From a virus, in IMG/VR virus record IMGVR_UViG_3300028030_000023, positions 1-44,485 of that record: a stretch of 44,485 nt of DNA; one strand, 5' to 3'. Shown here piece after piece: positions 6,187-13,551 of the stretch. The position numbers and the translations under genes were made by a program. The notes under the pieces are model-generated. The model was not told the DNA's origin. It saw only the letters and a list, made by a program, of their open reading frames with translations, and searched no databases. Within the stretch, counting starts at the first letter, position 1; every line of letters begins with the position of its first letter.

Positions 6187-6454
6187 AGGTTTTTGCTTGA
6201 ACCTTGTATGTGTGTGTTTATCTATTTGACGGGTCTTTGAATTACCTGTCATCGCGCAACTTCTTCCCTCTTGTCAGGTTTACCCTATTTCCCTGATGAG
6301 AGGGTCTTTAAATTAATTCAAATCTTCTTAGGATGGTTTTGATTAGTTTAAGATTACAGAACTTTTGACTTTTGGTGAACCGTCATTTTGTGGAACGGAA
6401 ATAAAATCCAAATTCGTCAAAAAATCTTAAATGATTATTTAAAGGACTTACAAA
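6187..6454 (+). other. Remaining non-coding P2 leader
   Basis: No gene of credible quality is seen up to the methyltransferase ATG. It holds further short inverted repeats: AAGGTT/AACCTT near 6186-6205, ACCTG/CAGGT near 6252-6288, a CCCT/AGGG hairpin near 6300, and AATCTT/AAGATT near 6320-6357. None is followed by a clear U-run, so none is called a terminator. Parts are richer in GC than the neighbouring genes, which supports RNA structure. Confidence 0.4.
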
Positions 6455-7183
6455 ATGAATGTACTATCATTATTCGATGGTTTGTCAGGTGGAAGAATTG
6501 CATTAAAGCGTGCTAAAATAAATGTTAAAACTTATTATAGTAGCGAAATTGATAAATATGCAATACAAATTGCTAATAAAAATTACCCACAGGATAGTAA
6601 ATATCGCTTAGGTGATGTTACAAAACTTAGTAAAAAACAATTAAAAAAGCTTAATATAGATTTGCTTATTGGTGGCTCACCTTGTCAAGGATTTTCAATG
6701 ATAGGTAAACTACAAGGCAGTTCAACAAAAAATGGTATTGAGGTTACAACATTAAAACAATATAAAAAACTTAAAAAACAAGGTTTTGAGTTTGATGGTC
6801 AATCATATTTATTTTGGGAGTTTATTAGAATTCTGCATATTGTTAAACCTAAGTATTTTATGTTGGAAAACGTAAGAGTTACTAAAAAATGGCTACCTAT
6901 GTTTAATACAGCATTGGGTTGTGAGCCTATATTTATAAACAGTAATTTAGTATCTGCTCAGAATAGACCGCGTTTTTATTGGACTAATATACCTATGAAA
7001 AAAATGCCTAAAAATAAAGGTATTTTATTGAAAGATATTTTATTGAAAGATATTGAAATGAGTTTACCTCTCCCACAACACTTTACTAAAACTTTTGATG
7101 GAATTAGCAGATTAGACAAAGGGTTATTTTCAGATACAAGTAACGATAAAGCTTGTTGTTTATCAACAGGGAGTACACATTAG
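6455..7183 (+). CDS. C5-cytosine DNA methyltransferase, N-terminal part (motifs I-VIII)
   Basis: 242 residues of a DNA cytosine-5 methyltransferase, which may shield phage DNA from host restriction. Motif I LFDGLSGG (6-13), the catalytic PCQGFS with nucleophile Cys77, ENV (138-140) and QNRPRFYW (169-176) are all intact. The coding frame stops at a TAG (7181-7183) in the target-recognition region, and the missing motifs IX-X continue in the same frame at 7220-7414. Only 12 sense codons, with no further stop, separate the TAG from that ATG. Either an amber mutation broke the gene, or two chains assemble as in split enzymes such as M.AquI, or the TAG is read through. ATG at 6455 follows AAAGGAC. 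Confidence 0.85.
   Translation: MNVLSLFDGLSGGRIALKRAKINVKTYYSSEIDKYAIQIANKNYPQDSKYRLGDVTKLSKKQLKKLNIDLLIGGSPCQGFSMIGKLQGSSTKNGIEVTTLKQYKKLKKQGFEFDGQSYLFWEFIRILHIVKPKYFMLENVRVTKKWLPMFNTALGCEPIFINSNLVSAQNRPRFYWTNIPMKKMPKNKGILLKDILLKDIEMSLPLPQHFTKTFDGISRLDKGLFSDTSNDKACCLSTGSTH
7021..7050 (+). repeat. Exact 15-bp tandem duplication in the methyltransferase
   Basis: TATTTTATTGAAAGA occurs twice in tandem (7021-7035 and 7036-7050) in the target-recognition region, doubling the residues LLKDI in frame. It looks like recent replication slippage. Confidence 0.8.
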
Positions 7184-7219
7184 AATAAATATTTAATCCA
7201 TAAATATTATGGTGGCTCT

Positions 7220-7414
7220 ATGGCTAGTGTGGTTATTGACGAAACCAAAACCGAATATCTATATAGAAAAATAACACCACTTGAATGTGAAAGATTGCAA
7301 ACTTTACCAGAAAATTATACAGAGGGTGTATCAAATACACAAAGATACAAAATGATAGGTAATGGTTGGACTATTAATGTAGTGCAACATATATTTAAAG
7401 GACTTAAAAAATGA
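7220..7414 (+). CDS. C5-cytosine DNA methyltransferase, C-terminal part (motifs IX-X)
   Basis: 64 residues carrying the end of the same enzyme: RKITPLECERLQTLPENYTE (motif IX region) and RYKMIGNGWTINVVQHIF (motif X, SAM binding). It is in the same frame as the upstream part (7220 minus 6455 is divisible by 3). Its own ATG is preceded by GGTGG, a mediocre ribosome binding site, so separate translation is possible. The C-terminus overlaps the DNA polymerase start by 4 bp, the tight packing of a living gene. Without motif X on the same chain or in trans, the N-terminal part should be inactive. Confidence 0.75.
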   Translation: MASVVIDETKTEYLYRKITPLECERLQTLPENYTEGVSNTQRYKMIGNGWTINVVQHIFKGLKK

Positions 7415-9408
7415 AAACACCAATGATTTGTGATATTGAGACATATCCGAATTACAATTTGTTTGCGTTTATGAAAAACGGGAAAGTTACAACTTTTGAA
7501 AGTTGGCATAAGTTTACTAAAAAGCAATGTAAGAAAATCACAAAGCTTATGGAAAACAATCTTATAGTTACATATAATGGTAATAACTACGATATACCTT
7601 TGATTAACTACGCTGTAAAGAAAAATGCGTCTGTAAATCAAATGTATATGGCGAGTAAAGCCATAATCGAAGATAGATTGAAACCATTTGCGTTGTATCG
7701 TAAAATGAATTTAGCGTTTGAAGACAGATTGAAAATCAATCACATAGACCTTAAAGAACCTGCACCCGCGGTTATGATTTCTTTAAAACTCTATGGCTCA
7801 CGCTTAAATAGTAAAGTTTTATGGGATTTACCATACGACCCCCATACACCGCTCACCATTAAACAGGCTGAGACTATCGTTGAATATTGTGAAAATGATT
7901 TACAAATAACTTTAGACCTCTTTAACGGGATTAAAGACAGACTCGAACTTCGTGAGCAGATGTCAGAGCAGTATGATATAGACCTGCGTTCAAAATCAGA
8001 TGCGCAAATCGCTGAAGCTGTAATGAAGTCTGAATTGGCTAAGGATGGTATTCACGCAGAGAGACCCCATCTCGACGATGGTTACAACTGTTATTATAAA
8101 CCTCCGAAGTATATTAAATTCAAGACAAAGCAATTAAAACAACTATTCAAAAAAATAAAAAACCAAAACTTTTTATTAGACAATGGCGGTTCAGTCAAAA
8201 TACCGGCAGCGTTAAGTCAAGAAGTAATAACTATCGGTAACACAAGTTACAATATAGGTATCGGTGGATTACACTCTATGGAAAAAAGTCTTGCAGTAAC
8301 TAAAGGTAAGATGATGAACGCTGACTATAGCTCATATTATCCTTTTATCATTTTAAAGAATGGATATTATCCATTACACTTAGGTAAAAAATTCCTTGAT
8401 GTATATAAAAACATTGTTACGACAAGACTTAAAGCAAAAGCTGAGGGTGACACACTTGTCGCAAATTCTTTAAAAATTACAATCAATGGTTCATTTGGTA
8501 AGTACGGCAGTAAATGGTCGGTACTTTACAGCCCTGACCTATTGTTACAAGTAACACTCACAGGACAGCTCACACTTTTAATGCTTATCGAAAAACTTGA
8601 AAGTAAAGGTATAAGTGTCGTCAGTGCAAATACAGATGGTCTGGAAATGAACATCCATACTAAAAAGCAAGAAAAAAAAGCTCGTAAGATTATCAAGAAG
8701 TTCGATGAGGTTACAGGTTATGAAATGGAAATTGGTGAATATAAAGCCCTTTTTGCTCGTGATGTGAATAATTATGTGGCAAAATACGATGGTTATGTAA
8801 AAGCAAAAGGCGTTTATGCTGACCCTTTGGATAAAAACAACTATTTAAAAAAGAACTCACAAACTCCAATAGTATTTGAATCTGTACGAGAATTTATAAA
8901 TAATGGAACACCTATAAAAAAGACTATCAATAAATGTGATGATGTTACAAAATTTTTGTCAAGTCGTAATGTTAAGGGTGGAGGTGTATTCGGTGTTGAC
9001 CTTGAATATGTGCCCGTAATCGTATCAGAGATACAATGGGTCGGCGAAAGATTGGCTGCTGTCCCCTTACCGGAGCGCTGGGAAGCATCTTTAAAGCGCA
9101 ATAAACGTGTAACTAAAAGTATCCTTGAAGAGATTGAAAAGAACGAAGCTCAATATATAAAAGAAAACGGGCAGTATCTTGGAAAAGTTGTGAGATGGTA
9201 CTATTCGACAAAAGGCAGCGCTATATACTATAAATCAAATGGTAATAAAGTACCTAAGACAGACGGGGCTATGCCTATGATGACCCTTAAAAAGAAAATA
9301 CCAAAGGATTTAGATTACACTTGGTACTATAATGAAGCTGAACAAATGCTACTTGATTTAGGGATAGGTCTTGGTTTAGTTGAGAAAGATTTTTTCAAAA
9401 CATCATAA
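7411..9408 (+). CDS. DNA polymerase, family B (small phage type) with 3'-5' exonuclease
   Basis: The 665-residue replicative polymerase. Exonuclease motifs: Exo I DIETYPN (8-14), Exo II YNGNNYDIP (55-63), Exo III YCENDLQITLDL (159-170). Polymerase motifs: A DYSSYYPFIIL (305-315), B KITINGSFGKYG (355-366), and C SANTDG (405-410). Motif C has NTDG where most family B enzymes have DTDS: the second, metal-binding Asp is kept and the first is Asn, a form I recall from other phage PolB enzymes. It is shorter than T4-like polymerases and lacks an extended N-terminal domain. The ATG at 7411 overlaps the methyltransferase end by 4 bp. It works with the Prim-Pol helicase and SSB-like protein. Confidence 0.92.
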   Translation: MKTPMICDIETYPNYNLFAFMKNGKVTTFESWHKFTKKQCKKITKLMENNLIVTYNGNNYDIPLINYAVKKNASVNQMYMASKAIIEDRLKPFALYRKMNLAFEDRLKINHIDLKEPAPAVMISLKLYGSRLNSKVLWDLPYDPHTPLTIKQAETIVEYCENDLQITLDLFNGIKDRLELREQMSEQYDIDLRSKSDAQIAEAVMKSELAKDGIHAERPHLDDGYNCYYKPPKYIKFKTKQLKQLFKKIKNQNFLLDNGGSVKIPAALSQEVITIGNTSYNIGIGGLHSMEKSLAVTKGKMMNADYSSYYPFIILKNGYYPLHLGKKFLDVYKNIVTTRLKAKAEGDTLVANSLKITINGSFGKYGSKWSVLYSPDLLLQVTLTGQLTLLMLIEKLESKGISVVSANTDGLEMNIHTKKQEKKARKIIKKFDEVTGYEMEIGEYKALFARDVNNYVAKYDGYVKAKGVYADPLDKNNYLKKNSQTPIVFESVREFINNGTPIKKTINKCDDVTKFLSSRNVKGGGVFGVDLEYVPVIVSEIQWVGERLAAVPLPERWEASLKRNKRVTKSILEEIEKNEAQYIKENGQYLGKVVRWYYSTKGSAIYYKSNGNKVPKTDGAMPMMTLKKKIPKDLDYTWYYNEAEQMLLDLGIGLGLVEKDFFKTS

Positions 9409-9423
9409 AATGTTAAACATTAA
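9407..9423. promoter_or_regulatory. Operator palindrome AATGTT-W-AACATT, copy 2
   Basis: A 17-bp sequence identical to that at 1723-1739, with its dyad at 9409-9421. It overlaps the TTAAG element of promoter P3, so a bound protein would be expected to control P3. Confidence 0.65.
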
Positions 9424-9452
9424 GTTAAACAAAAGGCTTACTACGTTATACT
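9420..9452 (+). promoter_or_regulatory. Phage promoter P3 (TTAAG / AAAGG / TATACT class)
   Basis: TTAAG at 9420, AAAGG at 9432 and TATACT at 9447, with the same geometry as P1, P2 and P4. It lies 45 bp upstream of the first accessory gene at 9497. From 9420 to 9452 it differs from P4 by only three bases. Confidence 0.8.
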
Positions 9453-9496
9453 TTTCTCATATAAAAATTAAATGATGACAAGAGGAGAATAAGATT

Positions 9497-9742
9497 ATGG
9501 TAAATGTGAAAGTAGATATTGATAAAAACAATGAACATATAGCGGTTGTTGTTGATTGCAACCCTTTTTATTTTTCATACGGAGAAGATTTTATGCTTGA
9601 TGCTGATGGAGAATCAATGTATGATGATGCAGAAGATTTTATTATGGATAATATGTCTGGCTTAGATGAAGACTTAGTAGAAGATGTTGTTCCTCAAATT
9701 GCAACAAAGCTACACCCTTTTATAGAAAAATACCTACCATAA
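9497..9742 (+). CDS. Small acidic unknown protein
   Basis: An 81-residue, very acidic protein (many Asp/Glu, e.g. DADGESMYDDAEDFIMDN) with a beta-rich N-terminus (VNVKVDIDKNNEHIAVVVD). No family is recognised. Small acidic phage proteins are often DNA mimics or host-protein inhibitors, but nothing specific supports that here. First gene after P3, with a strong AGAGGAG ribosome binding site 8 nt before the ATG, so it should be well expressed. Confidence 0.75.
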   Translation: MVNVKVDIDKNNEHIAVVVDCNPFYFSYGEDFMLDADGESMYDDAEDFIMDNMSGLDEDLVEDVVPQIATKLHPFIEKYLP

Positions 9743-9750
9743 GGAGATAA

Positions 9751-10341
9751 ATGATGACTAAAGAACAAGTAAAAAAACACGGTAAAGTGATTAAGTGGTT
9801 CTGTGATAACTCCAGTAAGGGTGTCTATAAACTTACTTCTATTGGGTGGAAACAGGTATTCGAACCTAATTTTTACCCTACAGACAAATATGTCCAAAAT
9901 GATGAATATGTTGAATTTCGTAAAGCATTAGCTGATGGTAAATTAATTCAATATCTTAATGGTCATACTTGGGTAGATATTTCTATTGCTGCTTTTTCAC
10001 TCCCTGTAGAGAATTATAGAATCAAACCAGATGAGCCAAAGTTTGAAAAAGGAGATTGGGTAATATACGACAATCAATCCGAATACGAATTAGGACAATG
10101 GAATGAAGTAAGTAATGAAAAATATAACAAATCTACTTGTAAAGATTGTTATACAAAATGGAAACCACAAGGTGGAGAATTGTGTGTATTTTGGGACAAT
10201 GATAATATTCATAAAAGAGAATTTTGGGTAGTAAGCAAATTTGAAAGTATTTGTAAAGATAAATATTATCAAGATATAAACGGAAATCGATGGGATAATA
10301 TAGCTCCATTAGAATATGTAAATACATTAAAGGATAAGTAA
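9751..10341 (+). CDS. Unknown accessory protein with repeated phage-specific module
   Basis: A 196-residue protein. Residues 90-196 carry a module (FEKGDWVIYDN ... REFWVVSKF ... NGNRWDNIAPLEYVN) whose outline recurs in the product of 10454-10876 (FKKGDSVFSYS ... NGNTWDNIVYV), so the two are probably distant paralogues. Short beta strands around KGDWVIYD suggest a small barrel. It has two Cys pairs around residues 130 and 145 (CKDC, then a single C). AAGGAG precedes ATGATG at 9751; the second ATG (9754) is equally possible. The stop overlaps the next ATG by one base. Function unknown. Confidence 0.7.
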   Translation: MMTKEQVKKHGKVIKWFCDNSSKGVYKLTSIGWKQVFEPNFYPTDKYVQNDEYVEFRKALADGKLIQYLNGHTWVDISIAAFSLPVENYRIKPDEPKFEKGDWVIYDNQSEYELGQWNEVSNEKYNKSTCKDCYTKWKPQGGELCVFWDNDNIHKREFWVVSKFESICKDKYYQDINGNRWDNIAPLEYVNTLKDK

Positions 10342-10457
10342 TGGCTTGGCTACCTTGTGATATATGTGGAAAACATGGGGTTGCTCAAGGAAGCTGGGAC
10401 ACTCCGTTTAAAATAGTTTGTAAAGAATGTGCAAATAAATTAAAGGATAAAAGATGA
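10341..10457 (+). CDS. 38-residue zinc-ribbon-like protein
   Basis: Very short but well supported. It has CDIC near the N-terminus and CKEC near the C-terminus, a CxxC-x19-CxxC pattern suited to binding one zinc ion. Its ATG shares a base with the preceding TAA, it follows AAAGGAT, and its stop overlaps the next ATG (ATGA). Such mini zinc ribbons occur in phage accessory regions, but the role is unknown. Confidence 0.7.
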   Translation: MAWLPCDICGKHGVAQGSWDTPFKIVCKECANKLKDKR

Positions 10458-10876
10458 AAACAAAATTTAAAAAAGGCGATAGCGTTTTTAGTTACTCATT
10501 ACAAGAGTTTGGTGAAGTAACTGGAATTGACAATTCTCATGACAGACCATTACACGTAAAATTTGATAAATCGGGTTTTTGCTATTTTACAGAGAATGGC
10601 AGACGTTCTCCAAAGGACAAAGCAATAGATTTATTCTATGATAAAGTGTCTATCATAGCACCGCCAAGACCTTTACAAGATAAAGACATAGTTAAATATT
10701 CAGGTGATGAAAAACAAAAATTTGTAATATGTTTTGGCTTCTATGATAAAAAATATAACAAACTTTTTGATAGCTATGGACGAAGAAATGGTAATACTTG
10801 GGATAATATAGTGTATGTACCCGATGAAGAAGCTCCGCAAGAACTGGTAGCTATGAGAGATGAGTTGGAGGATTAA
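10454..10876 (+). CDS. Unknown accessory protein, paralogue-like to 9751-10341
   Basis: A 140-residue protein. It begins MKTKFKKGDSVFSY, continues with a beta-rich segment (VKFDKSGFCYFTENGRR), and has KFVICFGFYDKKYNKLF and NGNTWDNIVYVPDEE near the end. The last two parts echo the module of the 196-residue protein at 9751. The final residues RDELED are encoded by bases containing GGAGG, which also serve as the ribosome binding site of the next gene. The same 16-bp end (GATGAGTTGGAGGATT) recurs at the end of 11601-11858. Function unknown. Confidence 0.7.
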   Translation: MKTKFKKGDSVFSYSLQEFGEVTGIDNSHDRPLHVKFDKSGFCYFTENGRRSPKDKAIDLFYDKVSIIAPPRPLQDKDIVKYSGDEKQKFVICFGFYDKKYNKLFDSYGRRNGNTWDNIVYVPDEEAPQELVAMRDELED

Positions 10877-10878
10877 AA

Positions 10879-11097
10879 ATGGATAAAGAGAATATGACCT
10901 TAGAACAACTAGAAAAAGCTATTTATGATATAGCGAAGAAGCCTTTTAGAATAGATGTAACTGCTGAATACAAATGTAAAAGAATTTATGTCTATTTTGA
11001 ACAGAACATTACTTTTAAAAATTGTGGTACACATATAGACGACATATTCAAAAGTGTATTAACCAAGATACAAGGGTATTTCAATGAGAGAGCTTAA
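10879..11097 (+). CDS. Small unknown protein
   Basis: A 72-residue protein with an N-terminal helix (LEQLEKAIYDIAKKPF) and a beta/alpha remainder. No family is recognised. Its GGAGG ribosome binding site lies inside the preceding gene, and its end overlaps the YopX-like gene by 14 bp, so it is embedded in a translationally coupled chain. Confidence 0.65.
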   Translation: MDKENMTLEQLEKAIYDIAKKPFRIDVTAEYKCKRIYVYFEQNITFKNCGTHIDDIFKSVLTKIQGYFNERA

Positions 11098-11608
11098 ATT
11101 TAGGGCATTGACAACGACAAATAAAAAATGGGTATATGGTATACCTGTTGGTGGTTTTATGTTTAGTCCTGAAATAGAATTTTTACATATTGTAGATGAA
11201 CAACATTGCTCAATAGCAATTCGACCATTGATTGAATATTACACATTTGAAGTACATGAAGCTGAATCGATTGATATGACAACTGTATCTATTAATACAG
11301 GATTAAAAGATAAAAACGGTGTTGAGATTTATGAGGGTGACATTATTAAACTCCCGTACAAAACTACAAAAGAAATAGATTATTACGGAGATTACTGTTA
11401 TAATACACAGATTTTGCCAAGTGGGAATTATGTTTACGCTTATGTTGAAAGAAGTGATAGTGGCGCATATATTATCAAACTTATAAATAAAGAGGATAAT
11501 AAAAAGCTACAACATTGCAACACTTATAGTGATATAGTTTCTCATTATAATAAATATATTGAAGTAATCGGAAACATCTACGAAAACAAGGAGCTTTTAA
11601 ATGAATAG
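11084..11608 (+). CDS. YopX family protein
   Basis: A 174-residue protein with the typical YopX pattern: MRELKFRALTTTNKKWVYG at the start, TVSINTGLKDKNGVEIYEGDIIKL in the middle, and IEVIGNIYENKELL at the end. YopX proteins are widespread in phages and prophages of low-GC bacteria; they form a beta-rich fold of unknown function. The ATG at 11084 lies inside the preceding gene and the last codons overlap the next gene by 8 bp. An AATGAGAG-type context gives only a weak ribosome binding site, so expression is probably coupled. Confidence 0.85.
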   Translation: MRELKFRALTTTNKKWVYGIPVGGFMFSPEIEFLHIVDEQHCSIAIRPLIEYYTFEVHEAESIDMTTVSINTGLKDKNGVEIYEGDIIKLPYKTTKEIDYYGDYCYNTQILPSGNYVYAYVERSDSGAYIIKLINKEDNKKLQHCNTYSDIVSHYNKYIEVIGNIYENKELLNE

Positions 11609-11858
11609 AGAACAGCAAAAAGCATACAACGCAGAGAATTATCCTGCTAGTGTACTCACATGGTTAAATGAGGCTACTGATAGGGCTTTTGATGAGTGTG
11701 AAAAGAAATTATCAAACATAACAAGAGTTGAAGTTATAGGAGAAAAAGGAAGAGAATTTTCAAAATGGCTAAAAAACAAAAGATATTTAATTTTATTTCA
11801 AGATGAAAATAGAACTATTAAATTATTTGAAGATATGAAAGATGAGTTGGAGGATTGA
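11601..11858 (+). CDS. Small unknown protein
   Basis: An 85-residue, mainly helical, charged protein (REQQKAYNAENYPASVLTWL, then RVEVIGEKGREFSKWLKNKR). No family is recognised. AAGGAG precedes its ATG, which lies in the last codons of the YopX-like gene. It ends in KDELED, encoded by the same 16-bp sequence that ends 10454-10876; this carries GGAGG for the following gene. Confidence 0.65.
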   Translation: MNREQQKAYNAENYPASVLTWLNEATDRAFDECEKKLSNITRVEVIGEKGREFSKWLKNKRYLILFQDENRTIKLFEDMKDELED

Positions 11859-11860
11859 TT

Positions 11861-12019
11861 ATGAAATATAAAATAGATAATGCAATAATCATGCTATTTA
11901 TAGTAATAGCTATTTTAGGTTATAAAGATAGTACTATATTCTATGCTAATCTTATACTAGCATTTATGCTTGCTTGCACAAGAGAAATAAAAATACATAT
12001 CGATAAGGTGTTAAGATGA
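11861..12019 (+). CDS. 52-residue membrane protein
   Basis: It starts 2 bp after the preceding stop, with GGAGG at good distance. Residues 8-20 (AIIMLFIVIAILG) form one hydrophobic segment and residues 26-41 (TIFYANLILAFMLACT) a second, suggesting a two-pass inner-membrane hairpin with charged ends. Its stop overlaps the next possible ATG (ATGA). The N-terminal codons for YKIDNAII recur about 176 bp downstream as a 23-bp exact repeat. Function unknown; a superinfection or host-envelope role is conceivable only. Confidence 0.6.
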   Translation: MKYKIDNAIIMLFIVIAILGYKDSTIFYANLILAFMLACTREIKIHIDKVLR

Positions 12020-12068
12020 GTGGTAAATCATACCAATTAACTTACAAAATAGATAATGCAATAATCAT
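11870..12068 (+). repeat. 23-bp direct repeat (11870-11892 and 12046-12068)
   Basis: The two copies are identical over 23 bp (beginning AAAATAGATAATGC) and lie 176 bp apart. Both are read in frame as YKIDNAII. They bracket most of the 52-residue gene, suggesting a duplication or recombination scar. Confidence 0.85.
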
Positions 12069-12078
12069 TAAAGGATAA
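12016..12078 (+). CDS. Possible 20-residue ORF, probably a remnant
   Basis: An ATGA overlap with the preceding gene and a stop just before the AAAGGAT of the next gene fit a translated mini-ORF. Its last half (YKIDNAII) is the copy of the upstream N-terminus, so it may be a recombination remnant that only keeps ribosomes moving. Confidence 0.3.
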   Translation: MSGKSYQLTYKIDNAIIIKG

Positions 12079-12081
12079 ATA

Positions 12082-12273
12082 ATGAGTAAAGAACAAGCTA
12101 ATATTAATAAAGTGTTCTCAGTTTTAAAATCACACAAAAATATAGAATTTGGTATCAAAACTAGAGTAGACAACTTAAATTCTTTTTATGTAGTACAAGA
12201 AGATGGTTTCATTGTACATAGTGGTAAAGATTATGATGAAGCACTTAAAATATATAAACAATTAAAGAATTAA
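12082..12273 (+). CDS. Small unknown protein
   Basis: A 63-residue alpha/beta protein (helix NINKVFSVLKSHK, strand pair SFYVVQEDGFIVHSG, helix YDEALKIYKQL). It follows AAAGGAT with good spacing and ends 3 bp before the next ATG. No family is recognised. Confidence 0.65.
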   Translation: MSKEQANINKVFSVLKSHKNIEFGIKTRVDNLNSFYVVQEDGFIVHSGKDYDEALKIYKQLKN

Positions 12274-12276
12274 GAA

Positions 12277-12759
12277 ATGATTACTAACAAAGGATACATA
12301 CACGTAGTTGATTTTTGCAAAGAGTTCAACTATCCACGAAATGCAATTTATATTAAGTTCGCTGAAAAACATCCGTTGGTTCATAAAAATGGGAATAACA
12401 TTTATGTTGACTATAACGGGATTATAAAGCGTCACGAATTTCGTAAAAAAGTTTGGTTACAGTCTCACGATGCGTACTTTGAATTAATGGAACATTTTGG
12501 TTCTGAAAATAAATTTGCAATATGGCTTGCAAAGTATTCGGATTTCAGTAAAGGTAGTTGGGTGACTTTTTTAGCTATAGACCTATTTGCTGAAATGAAT
12601 GATGATATGTTTGGATATAAAATTCCAAAACGATTGTGGTTCTTTTGGAGAGCCACTAGAATTGTGTTGCGCTATCGTAACAGACGCATTAAACGTATTT
12701 ACAAGCGATTATCGAATCGTGATATGTACGATGAAATTTATAAAAAAGAGAGGATGTGA
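12277..12759 (+). CDS. Unknown basic protein with HTH-like N-terminus
   Basis: A 160-residue protein. Residues 1-40 (GYIHVVDFCKEFNYPRNAIYIKFAEKHP) could be a helix-turn-helix. Residues 80-115 are aromatic and partly hydrophobic (WLAKYSDFSKGSWVTFLAIDLF). Residues 118-160 are very basic (RYRNRRIKRIYKRLSNR). No ideal ribosome binding site precedes the ATG (TTAAGAA only), so coupling to the upstream gene is likely. It lies directly before the exonuclease gene. A DNA-binding role is guessed from charge alone. Confidence 0.65.
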   Translation: MITNKGYIHVVDFCKEFNYPRNAIYIKFAEKHPLVHKNGNNIYVDYNGIIKRHEFRKKVWLQSHDAYFELMEHFGSENKFAIWLAKYSDFSKGSWVTFLAIDLFAEMNDDMFGYKIPKRLWFFWRATRIVLRYRNRRIKRIYKRLSNRDMYDEIYKKERM

Positions 12760-12762
12760 AAG

Positions 12763-13551
12763 ATGAAAAAGCGTGATATTGTAATTGATGCAGACCATAT
12801 AGCATTTCTAGTAGCTAAGTCAAAGACGTATAAAAGTGGTTTTACGGATGATGACGGTGAAGATTATGATTGTGATTGGGGTGAAGAGCCTGAATTGGAT
12901 TTAGAGCCATATAAGCGGCACTTTAAAGCGATTGTCACAGATTATGTACTGACAGCTGAGGTCGAGAGTATAGCTTATAATTGGACTATCGGTAAGACGC
13001 GTGTTATTATGTCTGACAAAACAAACTTCAGATATGAAATTTATCCTGAGTATAAAGACAACCGTAGCAAAATGCCGGAAGATGAAGTTTTGGATGCTCT
13101 TAAAAAGTGGGCTAGAAAAGAATATACATTTGTAAAAAACTGTGAGGCTGACGATGTTGTGGCTTATTATGTACGCAAAGGGGCGCTTGGTTTTACAACA
13201 GATAAAGACCTTTTTAAAGGTGTTGAGGGAATATGGTATAATTGTCATTATATGCACAGAAATTGGATACGCACATCAAAAGCTTCTGCTGAGCATTTCT
13301 TTAAATGTCAAGCGTTAGCTGGCGATGGTGTTGACGGTATCCCTGCAATAAAAGGCGTGGCACTTCGCGGTGCTGAAAAGCTACTTGACGAATATGGTGA
13401 CAGTTGGTCTGACATTCTACAAATTTATCTCGACAAGGGATACGATGAAAAGTATATGCAGACTATGATTCGCCTTGTGGCTATGAATCAATGGAGTCCA
13501 AAGAAAGGTATAAAGCTTTGGAACTTAAAAAAGGAGTTGAAAAAATGTTAG
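12763..13551 (+). CDS. 5'-3' exonuclease / flap endonuclease-like (PIN/FEN domain)
   Basis: A 262-residue nuclease expected to remove RNA primers or degrade DNA 5' to 3', as T7 gp6 and the T5 flap nuclease do. Metal-site and fold signs in order: IDADHIAFL (7-15), PEYKDNRSKMP (arch region), NCEADDVVAYY and TTDKDLFKG (acidic cluster), and ALAGDGVDGIPAIKGVALRGAEKLL (helix-hairpin DNA-binding motif with the GDxxDGIPxxKG signature). The N-terminus has an unusual acidic insertion (DDDGEDYDCDWGEEPELD). ATG at 12763 is preceded by GAGGATG. It overlaps the next mini-gene by 7 bp. Confidence 0.85.
   Translation: MKKRDIVIDADHIAFLVAKSKTYKSGFTDDDGEDYDCDWGEEPELDLEPYKRHFKAIVTDYVLTAEVESIAYNWTIGKTRVIMSDKTNFRYEIYPEYKDNRSKMPEDEVLDALKKWARKEYTFVKNCEADDVVAYYVRKGALGFTTDKDLFKGVEGIWYNCHYMHRNWIRTSKASAEHFFKCQALAGDGVDGIPAIKGVALRGAEKLLDEYGDSWSDILQIYLDKGYDEKYMQTMIRLVAMNQWSPKKGIKLWNLKKELKKC

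Noticed and set aside
6298-6315. CTGATGAG, resembling the hammerhead ribozyme core
   Set aside because: No matching GAAA core element or required three-way stems follow; the bases instead form a simple CCCT/AGGG hairpin.
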